DNA of 64,000 bases from Sulfuriferula multivorans (GTDB lineage: Bacteria; Pseudomonadota; Gammaproteobacteria; Burkholderiales; Sulfuriferulaceae): assembly GCF_003851125.1 (NCBI RefSeq), contig NZ_BGOW01000021.1, forward strand, positions 1 to 64,000. The letters run 5' to 3'. The first letter of the stretch is position 1. Each line of letters starts with the position of its first letter. The notes below the pieces were generated by a model that was not told the origin of the DNA, searched no databases, and worked only from the letters and a program-made list of their open reading frames with translations. Shown piece by piece: positions 36,823 through 45,337 of the stretch. The position numbers were made by a program, and so were the translations under genes.

Positions 36823-37269
36823 CTAAATACGAGGACCGCCCCGGCGGTTCTTGAGACGCGTAAGCAGTGTTTTGCAGTTGACCTTCACGACGTGTTTGCG
36901 GGAAAAAAGATTACGGTGTGCGAAGTCTTCAAGGGCTTTGCTGTCCTCTGTCAAGGTATGGATATGCAGGCTCGCCATATCGCTCATGATGTATAGACTG
37001 CGTACTTCCGGCTGGCGGGCGAGGTCTTCCGCAACCGCTTCAATCCCTTGCGGATCAACTTCCACATCAAAAAACGCCGAAACGCTGCTGCCGATTTTTT
37101 CCGGATTAACGATCAGGGTAAATTTCTCGATCACACCATCCGTGATCATCTTTTGTACGCGGTCGCGTACATGCACTCTGGAAATTCCCAACTCACGGGC
37201 AATATCAGCGAAGCTTCTGCGCCCGTCGTCGATTAATATCCGCAATATTGTCTGGTCCAGATCGGTCAC
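36823..37269 (-). CDS. Lrp/AsnC-family transcriptional regulator
   Basis: The 148-residue protein has the N-terminal helix-turn-helix LDQTILRILIDDGRRSFADI through ISRVHVRDRVQKMITDGVIE (residues 3-47), then a RAM-type alpha/beta ligand-binding domain (about 65-140). The family usually senses amino acids or related small molecules and binds AT-rich inverted repeats. It is the last gene of the operon starting at 41105 and follows the TauE gene by 16 bases. The most economical reading is autogenous control of this operon; the promoter dyad at 41182-41199 is a candidate site. Confidence 0.88.
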   Translation of the reverse strand: MTDLDQTILRILIDDGRRSFADIARELGISRVHVRDRVQKMITDGVIEKFTLIVNPEKIGSSVSAFFDVEVDPQGIEAVAEDLARQPEVRSLYIMSDMASLHIHTLTEDSKALEDFAHRNLFSRKHVVKVNCKTLLTRLKNRRGGPRI

Positions 37270-37285
37270 GGCTTTCCTTTAAAAC

Positions 37286-38077
37286 TTATCCACCAAACAG
37301 CATTTGCAGTGCAACCACGAGTAATAGTATACCGAAAGCCCGTTTCAGCCTTGCCACCGGCAGATGGTGTGCCAGTCTTACGCCCAGGGGCGCCACAATG
37401 ATTGAAGTAACACCTACCGCAAGCAGTGCCGGCAAATCAATATAGCCGAGACTCCAGGCAGGCAGGCCCGGGTGATGCCACCCTGACAGAACGAAACCCG
37501 CCGCCCCGAACAACGCGATGGGAAAACCCAGCGTGGTGGAAATTGCGATGGCGCGTTTCATCTCGACATTGCAGGCATGCAAAAACGGCACGGAAATCGT
37601 GCCGCCGCCAATTCCCATCATGGCGGACAACGAACCTATTCCCAGGCCAACGCCCCAAAGTCCTTTGGGGCCGGGTAGCGTCCAGTGCGCAGCGGGTTGC
37701 CATTTGGCCAATAATTGCAGCGACACGACTATCAGGAATACTGAAAATATCATTTTGAGTGTTCCCGCTGGAATGAACCCGGCCAGATAACCACTCACCA
37801 AACCGCCGATCAGCGTGGCAGGGACCAGCATGCGTACTACCGTCCAGTCTATCGCACCGCGTTTTTGCTGCGCCTGGATTGCTGACAAAGACGTAAAAAT
37901 AATACCCGCCAGGGAGGTGCCGATCGCCAGGTGCGTCAGCACATCAGGCTGCACCCCCTCACGCTTGAAGATCCAGATCAGCGCGGGCACCACCACGATG
38001 CCACCACCCACTCCGAGCATCCCGCCTAACAGGCCGGCGACCACCCCGAGACCAAGGTAAAAAACGATAAACGTCAT
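37286..38077 (-). CDS. TauE/SafE-family anion exporter or permease
   Basis: The 263-residue protein has about eight membrane segments and the duplicated family motif LLGGMLGVGGGIVVVPALIW near the N-terminus and SLSAMMGIGGGTISVPFLHA in the second half. Members move sulfite, sulfoacetate, taurine-derived anions or other small organic anions; direction and substrate vary. Its place between gamma-glutamyltransferase and an Lrp regulator hints at removal of a product of peptide or sulfur-amino-acid breakdown, but that is inference. Confidence 0.85.
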   Translation of the reverse strand: MTFIVFYLGLGVVAGLLGGMLGVGGGIVVVPALIWIFKREGVQPDVLTHLAIGTSLAGIIFTSLSAIQAQQKRGAIDWTVVRMLVPATLIGGLVSGYLAGFIPAGTLKMIFSVFLIVVSLQLLAKWQPAAHWTLPGPKGLWGVGLGIGSLSAMMGIGGGTISVPFLHACNVEMKRAIAISTTLGFPIALFGAAGFVLSGWHHPGLPAWSLGYIDLPALLAVGVTSIIVAPLGVRLAHHLPVARLKRAFGILLLVVALQMLFGG

Positions 38078-38139
38078 ACAGCTTCTCCACTTTCATCAAC
38101 ACACACAAAACGCTCCTCGAATTCCACGGCGCCTGACAT

Positions 38140-39738
38140 CTAGAAGCTGGCTACTCCACCGTCGCTGCGCGGGTCTGACGCGCCTTCCAGCGCGCCGTCC
38201 GGATGCCAAACAATCGCGCCAGCATGCCCCATGGCTTCGTCGAAATCCTGCAATATCTCGATCTGGTGACCGCGCCGACGCAAGGATTCGACCACCTCTC
38301 CAGTAAAGCGTGCCTCGAGTTTCAAGCTGTCCGAGGCTCGTCCCCAGGTACGGCCAAGTAACCAGCGCGGTGCATTCACCGCCTGCTGCAATCCCTGCCC
38401 ATAGACCATTGCACGGGTGAATACGGCTGCCTGGGTTTGCGGTTGACCGTCTCCGCCCATGGTGCCGTAAACCATCACACGCCCGTCATGCAACCGCGCC
38501 AAAGCCGGATTCAGGGTGTGAAAAGGTTTGCGCCCAGGCTTCAGTTCATTCAGGGCGCCTTCTTGCAAGGAAAAGCTGCATCCCCGGTTTTGCCAATTAA
38601 GTCCACTCTGTTCAAGCACTACACCGCTTCCGAACTCATGATAGATACTCTGGATAAAACTCACTGCCCGCCCCTGACCATCCACCACACCCATCCATAC
38701 CGTATCGCCAGGACCGCGACCATTTCCCCACGGCAGCGCCTGGTCCAGATTGATGGCTTTCGCCAAAGGGTTTAAAAATTCAGGCTTCAAACAATCCTGC
38801 GCGTCGATGCGCATATCCCGGGGGTCAGTAATATAAGCATCGCGAACCATAAACGCCTGCTTGGTGGCCTCCACAACGCAATGCACATAGTCGGCACTGT
38901 CCGCTTCCATTTGGTTCAATCCCATCCGGTCCAGAATCCCGAGGATCATCAGCGATACCACACCCTGGGTGGGCGGAGGCAGATTGTAGAGCTTGCCCAG
39001 GCTGTGCTCCAACGCCAAAGGCTTGGTCAGCTCAGCTCGATAGCCATTCAGATCGGCCAGGGCGAGAGGGCTGCCGCATGCCGCCAGATCTGCCGCAATG
39101 GTCTGCGCCAGTTCACCGCGATAGAAATCATCCAGACCGGCGCGAGCCAGATGGCGCAGAGTCGCTGCCATTTTGGTCTGGAAAAACAGACTGCCTTCCT
39201 GAGGCGTTTCCCCATCCACCAGAAAATGTTCGCGGAAACCAGGCTGGCTTTCCAGCTCCGCCTGCTTGGTCCGGGTACTGCGCATTTGACTACCGGTGAC
39301 AGGCACACCCTGCTCCGCGTAGCGGATAGCTTCTGCAAACAACCGGGATAAGGGCATGCGCCCGTTCCAGCGCCGTTTGCTCAACGCCAGCGCGCATTCC
39401 CAGCCTGACACGGTGCCTGCGACAGTATTGGCCGCCAACGGCCCGCGCACCGGGATGGTATCCAGACCCCGCCCGGCATAAAACCATGGGTTCGCTCGCG
39501 CAGCCGCACCACCGCATGCATCGATGGCGACCGGCTCCTGCCCCGGCTCATGAATCAGCCAAAATGCATCTCCCCCGAGTCCCGTCATGTGGGGGTAGAC
39601 CATCGCAATGGTGGCAGCCGCAGCCACCATGGCCTCTATGGCGTCACCGCCCTCCTTGAGTACGTCGATGGCCGCCCTGGATGCCAGAAAATGTGGGGCG
39701 ACAGCCATTGCCGTACCGGCTCTCGATATGCTTCTCAT
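38140..39738 (-). CDS. Gamma-glutamyltransferase family protein, cytoplasmic type
   Basis: The 532-residue Ntn-hydrolase precursor has AVAPHFLASRAAIDVLKEGGDAIEAMVAA and MTGLGGDAFW in the large subunit, and the self-cleavage site before Thr346 in PGDTVWMGVVD. The small subunit carries the GSGVVLEQSGLNWQNRG loop and TMGGDGQPQTQ. There is no signal peptide, unlike periplasmic GGT, so it resembles the cytoplasmic YwrD-type branch. It would hydrolyse or transfer gamma-glutamyl groups from glutathione or other gamma-glutamyl compounds. It is the second gene of the oxlT-like operon. Confidence 0.88.
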   Translation of the reverse strand: MRSISRAGTAMAVAPHFLASRAAIDVLKEGGDAIEAMVAAAATIAMVYPHMTGLGGDAFWLIHEPGQEPVAIDACGGAAARANPWFYAGRGLDTIPVRGPLAANTVAGTVSGWECALALSKRRWNGRMPLSRLFAEAIRYAEQGVPVTGSQMRSTRTKQAELESQPGFREHFLVDGETPQEGSLFFQTKMAATLRHLARAGLDDFYRGELAQTIAADLAACGSPLALADLNGYRAELTKPLALEHSLGKLYNLPPPTQGVVSLMILGILDRMGLNQMEADSADYVHCVVEATKQAFMVRDAYITDPRDMRIDAQDCLKPEFLNPLAKAINLDQALPWGNGRGPGDTVWMGVVDGQGRAVSFIQSIYHEFGSGVVLEQSGLNWQNRGCSFSLQEGALNELKPGRKPFHTLNPALARLHDGRVMVYGTMGGDGQPQTQAAVFTRAMVYGQGLQQAVNAPRWLLGRTWGRASDSLKLEARFTGEVVESLRRRGHQIEILQDFDEAMGHAGAIVWHPDGALEGASDPRSDGGVASF

Positions 39739-39800
39739 GGAATGCAGTGACTCAATGTATCTCCGATATTCAAGATTCTTCCATCAAGGAAGAAAGGTGT

Positions 39801-41105
39801 TCAGGCTAACGCTGGAGCCATTTCAGCGTGCTCGGCAGTAACCATACGTTTGCGCCACGACTTGAGCACGAAAAATGCCAGCAACGCTGTCGCCACATCC
39901 ATTACCGTAACAATGCCAAAGATGGGCACCCAACTGTGGGCGGCTTCATGAAGCAAGGCAGCGACAGGAGCCCCGAGAATAGCGCCCACGCCTTGAGCCA
40001 TGTACAAAAATCCGTAGTTGGTGGTCGCATTGCCGGTACCGAAAATGTCCGTCAAGGTGGAGGGGAACAACGAGAATATTTCACCCCAGCCGAAGAACAC
40101 GACGCCGGACAGCAGTACAAACGCCAACGCATTCTCTCTAAAGGCAAGCATCATCACGATCGCAATGGCTTCCAGCATAAACGCAACCGCCATGGTGTTT
40201 TCCCTGCCGATATGATCGGAAACCCAACCGAAAAACGGGCGCGTCAACCCATTGGTAAATCGATCAATCGACAACGCCAAAGGCAGCGCCGCCAAACCGA
40301 ACACCAGCACGTCGCTGACCCCGAAATCCTTGGCAAACGCCCCCATCTGGGAGATGACCATCAGGCCGCCGGTAGACATCATGGCCATCATTACGAACAA
40401 CAGCCAGAAGACGGGAGTTTTCAGCATCTCTTTCGAAGTGTAATGACGCGTACTCTGGGAAATGGCCGGGCTGGAAGCGTTGATAACCGATGCCGGCAAC
40501 TCCGAAGATTTCGGCGCACGACGCAAGCCTTGCGCAACCACCAACCCTACCAGGCCGAGAATAATGCCAAATACCGTCAGGGCGTGTGCATAGCCCGCAC
40601 TTTTGATCATCGAGGCGATGGGGAAAGTCGTCAATATCGCTCCGAAGCCATAGCCCGCCGCCACCAGCCCTGTTGCAAGACCTCGCTTGTCCGGAAACCA
40701 TTGCACCATCAAACCGACAATGCCCACATAGATAATCCCCGTTCCCAACCCACCCATCACACCGTAGGAAAGATATAACCCGGCCAGGTCATGGGCCGCT
40801 GCGGCCAGCACCCAACTCCCGCCCGTCAATATCGCACCGGCCGAAATCAACAATCTGGGCCCAAACTTTTGTATCAGCACCCCTTGCAGGGGCGAAAGCC
40901 AGGTCTGTAAAACAACAAAAATCGAGAAGGTGACCTGCACGGCAGCAAGATTAGTATCGAGCGAAGATTGCAAGGGTTTCACAAACAGGGTCCAGACATA
41001 CTGTGAACTCGAAATGGACATCATCGCAACCAGCCCGAAAACCAGCTGCCACCACCGGTTATGCGACCACTTCGACGAACTCTCTAAATTAGCAACATTA
41101 TTCAT
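39801..41105 (-). CDS. OxlT-like (oxalate/formate antiporter family) MFS transporter
   Basis: The 434-residue protein has twelve hydrophobic segments in the major-facilitator pattern. The N-terminal half (SSSQYVWTLFVKPLQSSL, FGPRLLISAGAILTGGSWVL, YGVMGGLGTGIIYVGIVGLM, FPDKRGLATGLVAAGYGFGA) is characteristic of the oxalate:formate antiporter family. Members carry oxalate, formate, pyruvate, lactate and other carboxylates. No oxalate decarboxylase gene is nearby, so oxalate is not supported. It is the first gene of the four-gene operon ending at 36823. Confidence 0.85.
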   Translation of the reverse strand: MNNVANLESSSKWSHNRWWQLVFGLVAMMSISSSQYVWTLFVKPLQSSLDTNLAAVQVTFSIFVVLQTWLSPLQGVLIQKFGPRLLISAGAILTGGSWVLAAAAHDLAGLYLSYGVMGGLGTGIIYVGIVGLMVQWFPDKRGLATGLVAAGYGFGAILTTFPIASMIKSAGYAHALTVFGIILGLVGLVVAQGLRRAPKSSELPASVINASSPAISQSTRHYTSKEMLKTPVFWLLFVMMAMMSTGGLMVISQMGAFAKDFGVSDVLVFGLAALPLALSIDRFTNGLTRPFFGWVSDHIGRENTMAVAFMLEAIAIVMMLAFRENALAFVLLSGVVFFGWGEIFSLFPSTLTDIFGTGNATTNYGFLYMAQGVGAILGAPVAALLHEAAHSWVPIFGIVTVMDVATALLAFFVLKSWRKRMVTAEHAEMAPALA

Positions 41106-41160
41106 GTTTTCACCTCACTGAAATGTCAGCCCTAACAAAAGATCAAGGCTTCCAGGAGGC

Positions 41161-41183
41161 ATCTAGCAACATGCATGCTAGAT
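41161..41183. repeat. Inverted repeat at the start of the oxlT-like operon leader
   Basis: ATCTAGCA (41161-41168) and TGCTAGAT (41176-41183) are perfect complements separated by seven bases. The repeat begins about where transcription should start from the promoter at 41188-41216. It may be an operator or a 5' leader hairpin. Confidence 0.5.
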
Positions 41184-41216
41184 ACAAATAATATTGTATT
41201 TCAATGTATTAGACAA
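41182..41216 (-). promoter_or_regulatory. Promoter of the oxlT-like operon with an operator-like dyad over the -10 box
   Basis: On the minus strand TTGTCT (41216-41211) and TATTAT (41193-41188) are separated by exactly 17 bases. The -10 hexamer is the central six bases of the inverted repeat ATACAA-N6-TTGTAT (41182-41199). A protein bound to that dyad would cover the -10, so repression is likely. The AT-rich dyad suits an Lrp/AsnC regulator, which the operon itself encodes. Confidence 0.65.
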
Positions 41217-41514
41217 CCAAATAATATCAATTCAGTCTTTTCCAAACCAATTCATACCCGCATTGGTGCGAGGCAATCCAGAGTAGTGCACTTATCATTT
41301 GTTGTTATTTTTCTTTAAAGCACTAACATTTGATTATTTTTTTGCGTTAGCTACTCATAATCAGGAAAAAATTCCCGCATAACGGAAACAACTGTTTATA
41401 AGATTTTTTTTACGGGGTATGGAGCGCACAGGAGAAGTGCGGTGAAAAAATGCGAAATCGCTCTGACGGCATCGCTTTTTTCCCCGAAGGAGGAAGGACC
41501 AATTGGGCGTTAAT
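41217..41514. other. Intergenic region upstream of the oxlT-like promoter
   Basis: About 300 AT-rich bases. Near 41425-41455 there are small hairpins; on the minus strand GCGATTTCGC followed by a T run (about 41446-41458) could terminate the small gene at 41515. A plus-strand reading at 41450-41788 is antisense to a better-supported gene and is not counted. Confidence 0.4.
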
Positions 41515-41709
41515 CTACTTGGTAGCGATATCTTTTAATATTGGACGCGGCACTACAGCATGCGTCTCGATAGATATAGAGGGTTTTTCGTGGAGTGCTA
41601 TAAAAGGAATCCAGCCACATATTGCCGCGAACCCGAGGAGACTGAAAATCGTAAGTGCGATCCCGGATATCAGCAATATGGGATATAAATTTCTTTTTGA
41701 TAAGTTCAT
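41515..41709 (-). CDS. Small single-span membrane protein
   Basis: This 64-residue protein has one membrane helix (YPILLISGIALTIFSLLGFA, about residues 9-28), followed by AICGWIP and a short hydrophilic tail. The N-terminal pattern resembles the anchor of glycine-zipper surface-antigen-type proteins in betaproteobacteria, but the glycine-zipper part is absent. GAAGG lies about nine bases before the ATG at 41709. It is the last gene of the BON/EF-hand cluster. Function unknown; it may be a truncated relative of those envelope proteins. Confidence 0.6.
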   Translation of the reverse strand: MNLSKRNLYPILLISGIALTIFSLLGFAAICGWIPFIALHEKPSISIETHAVVPRPILKDIATK

Positions 41710-41784
41710 TCTGAACGCCTTCCATCAAGGCGGCGGCACAGAAACCTCGCACTTTCAACCATTACACGAAATACCCCGCTTAAT

Positions 41785-42054
41785 CTAACCGCGCACACTG
41801 AGATTATTTACAACGTAGGAAACACCCTGTACCTCTGTTGCCAGAACCACAGCCAGCTGTTCCTGTACGGCTTTGCGGACCCATCCGGTCAATTCCACGC
41901 CCCCCGCAAAAGTTTCTACATGGATAAATGCTTGACCCATTGACGGGTGCTGCTTCAACGCAATTTGTATATTGGCTGTGATAATTTCGTCATCAACGGC
42001 CTTCAATACCTGAATTTGCGAATGAAATGACTGTGTGCGGAGCTGCATCTTCAT
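41785..42054 (-). CDS. BON-domain protein
   Basis: The 89-residue protein is essentially a single BON domain: DDEIITANIQIALKQHPSMG, then IHVETFAGGVELTGWVRK and a closing VQGVSYVVNNLSVRG. BON domains occur in periplasmic OsmY-like proteins and bind membranes or phospholipids. No signal peptide is obvious, so the compartment is uncertain. It is closely related to the BON half of the protein at 42158-42676 (shared IHVETF...GAVQLSG and VNNL patterns), suggesting local duplication. Confidence 0.82.
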   Translation of the reverse strand: MKMQLRTQSFHSQIQVLKAVDDEIITANIQIALKQHPSMGQAFIHVETFAGGVELTGWVRKAVQEQLAVVLATEVQGVSYVVNNLSVRG

Positions 42055-42157
42055 GAATTGATATCCTCAAGCTATTAAACAAAATCCGGTCCAAGCCGCA
42101 TAACATCGCAGACATTTGTGCGCAACTTTGAACACGGTTGACCTAAACAGGCGCTGC

Positions 42158-42676
42158 CTAATCATTATTTTTTGGAATCAAATTGTTGATGACTTTCGTA
42201 ACTCCCTCTACGCCGGCAGTGATTTTTCCAGCCGCTGCAACTTGCTTGTCACTGTCAATAAACCCGCTCAGCTGTACCGCCCCTTTGTAGGTCTCGACAT
42301 GTATCTGCGAGCCTTTCAAGAGTGAATGTTTGAAGAGACCAGCTTTCACTTTCGCAGTGATCACGCTGTCATCCACATATTTCGCTACCTGGACGCGCTC
42401 ATTTATTGACTCTGCTTTGACAAACTCGCTTTTGTTCAATTTTCCGTCGCCATTGGTATCCGCCTCTTCAAATGCCTTGCTGGACATTTTGTGTTCAGCA
42501 GCTTCCTCCTTGCTGATCAAACCATCCCGATTGGTATCATATTTTTTGAATGTGGAATCTCCGGGCCGGGACAGTGGTGTCCCGTGGGATGCGGTGGCAA
42601 CCCCAAAGGTAAGAGCCATTCCAACCAGGAAGCTTAAGCAGGGTCTCTTTTTAAAAGTGAATGTGGGGTATTCCAT
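42158..42676 (-). CDS. Secreted EF-hand plus BON-domain protein
   Basis: The 172-residue precursor has a signal-peptide-like N-terminus (residues 12-33) and two canonical EF-hand loops, DTNRDGLISKEE (47-58) and DTNGDGKLNKSE (73-84). A C-terminal BON domain follows (about 98-168, with DDSVITAKVKAGLF and IHVETYKGAVQLSGF). Strong GGAGG precedes the ATG. The layout suggests a periplasmic calcium-responsive protein that binds the membrane through BON. It shares its EF-hand section with the protein at 42865-43200. Confidence 0.88.
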   Translation of the reverse strand: MEYPTFTFKKRPCLSFLVGMALTFGVATASHGTPLSRPGDSTFKKYDTNRDGLISKEEAAEHKMSSKAFEEADTNGDGKLNKSEFVKAESINERVQVAKYVDDSVITAKVKAGLFKHSLLKGSQIHVETYKGAVQLSGFIDSDKQVAAAGKITAGVEGVTKVINNLIPKNND

Positions 42677-42864
42677 GAATTGCCTCCTGATTTGTTCCTC
42701 ACCACGGGTTTAGCTGATCGACCATTCCGGATAAGCAACAATCCAAACTTTCTGCCGCCCTAAAGAAAAACGAAGCAAAACCCAAGCAACTCAATCGCTC
42801 CCAACCAGAGCTAATCATTCAAGTCGACTTCGGGTGTACCTCGCAGTAACGCTATTTATTTTAT

Positions 42865-43200
42865 TTAGTACTTCGGAGTTCCTGGTGATGGCACGGTTGG
42901 TGCATCGGCCGGCGGTACACTTGCTGTCGCCATTGCATTGGCCAACTCGTCGGGACTCAATTTTCCATCGTGGTTGGCATCAGCCTCTTTGAATACTTGA
43001 GCAGGCATGCCCTGTGCCGAGGCTTCCTTAGGATTGACGAAACTGTCATGGTTTGTGTCAAACAGCGACATGGCTGGAGAAACTTCAGTTTTGCTGGCTG
43101 GGGCAGCATGGCTAACAGCCATTCCGGAAACCACCAATGCGGTTCCCAATACAAATGCCTGGATTGCCTTATTTTGCAAATTTAAAGCTCGGTAACTCAT
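42865..43200 (-). CDS. Secreted EF-hand protein
   Basis: The 111-residue precursor has a signal peptide (FVLGTALVVSGMAVSHAAPA, about 16-35), two EF-hand loops, DTNHDSFVNPKE (48-59) and DANHDGKLSPDE (74-85), and a Pro/Ala-rich tail. The first loop has Ser at the usual Gly position. I start at 43200, where AAGGAG lies seven bases upstream, rather than at 43251. A sigma-54 promoter at 43247-43262 and two GlrR-type dyads lie upstream, so it is probably the first gene of a GlrR-controlled cluster. Confidence 0.88.
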   Translation of the reverse strand: MSYRALNLQNKAIQAFVLGTALVVSGMAVSHAAPASKTEVSPAMSLFDTNHDSFVNPKEASAQGMPAQVFKEADANHDGKLSPDELANAMATASVPPADAPTVPSPGTPKY

Positions 43201-43246
43201 CTGTAGCTCCTTAAGTACGCAGCAATATTGCTGTGTACAAAGAGTG

Positions 43247-43262
43247 AGCAATTGTTATGCCA
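43247..43262 (-). promoter_or_regulatory. Sigma-54 promoter of the EF-hand/BON cluster
   Basis: On the minus strand TGGCATAACAATTGCT has GG and GC separated by exactly ten bases, matching TGGCACG-N4-TTGCW at nearly every conserved position. The predicted start is near 43236, 36 bases before the ATG at 43200. Confidence 0.7.
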
Positions 43263-43324
43263 TACTGAATTATCGATTAATAACAGTGCGTTACTGATAA
43301 AAAAAGGGGTGTGGAACAGGTTTG

Positions 43325-43342
43325 TGTCGCCTTCCGGCAACA
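43325..43342. promoter_or_regulatory. Predicted GlrR-type enhancer dyad (proximal) of the EF-hand cluster
   Basis: GTCGC-CTTCCG-GCAAC (43326-43341) differs by one base from the dyads in front of the bactofilin gene and reads TGTC-N10-AACA. It is centred about 98 bases upstream of the predicted sigma-54 start. Confidence 0.5.
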
Positions 43343-43392
43343 TGGATATGGCTACGGCATGCTAACTTATTGAAAAATATTGGAATACATCT

Positions 43393-43410
43393 TGTCGCCG
43401 AACGGTGACG
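43393..43410. promoter_or_regulatory. Predicted GlrR-type enhancer dyad (distal) of the EF-hand cluster
   Basis: GTCGC-CGAACG-GTGAC (43394-43409) reads TGTC-N10-GACG, one base from the GlrR consensus. It is centred about 166 bases upstream of the predicted start and 12 bases after the glrR stop codon. Confidence 0.5.
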
Positions 43411-43421
43411 GGGAAAAGGAT

Positions 43422-44773
<1,352 letters not shown>

Positions 44774-44777
<4 letters not shown>

Positions 44778-45337
44778 GGTTTTGTAGTAATTCCGCGCCT
44801 ATCCCGGCGGATAAGGTTCTTTTCCATATTTTTGATGCCATCCACTTGCCCTTGCAATGCATCGGCACGTTTCTGCTCATCCTTCAGTTTTTGCGACAGA
44901 TCATCTGCATTATTATTGGCACGCTGCTGTTCTGCGATCATCATCGCCATCATGTTTGCCAGACCACGTAAGCTTGGCGATGGCGCTTTGGTTTCTTTGC
45001 TCACCTCATTGAGTAAACCAAGCGCGGCTGCCGTATCGTGGAAAGGCGTATTAGGCATCGATAGAAGCAATGCAACCCGCACACGATTTACATCCGTTTT
45101 GGATTGCGTCAAAGCCTGCCGCGCTTTGTCGTATTCTTTAATCAGTTCCGGCGCTGGCTGTTTACGCAAAAAATCGTAATACAGCATCAACTCTTCCACC
45201 TGGCTGGTCACGAGCAAGGAAGGCGACCACCCCGTAGCTGGAAGATGCGAAGAACTTGTCGGCAAGTTTGTACATGCTGCAAGAGACGTCAACATAATAA
45301 CCGGCAAAATCCAGAATCGTTGCAGAATGTCAGACAT
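44774..45337 (-). CDS. qseG: QseG/YfhG-like outer-membrane lipoprotein
   Basis: The 187-residue precursor has a lipoprotein signal (LPVIMLTSLAAC, lipobox cysteine near residue 22) and a mostly helical mature part with RVRVALLLSMPNTPFHDTAAAL. A C-terminal coiled coil follows (AEQQRANNNADDLSQKLKDE). The position between kinase and regulator matches QseG, which in enterobacteria interacts with the GlrK sensor domain and is needed for its activity. I start at 45337, overlapping the glrK end by eight bases; the frame opens at 45385. Confidence 0.85.

Noticed and set aside
39801-41105. Calling the MFS gene a true oxalate transporter
   Set aside because: No oxalate-degrading genes nearby; the family carries several carboxylates.
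41450-41788. 112-codon plus-strand ORF
   Set aside because: Antisense to the small membrane-protein gene, which has a good ribosome site and a membrane helix.
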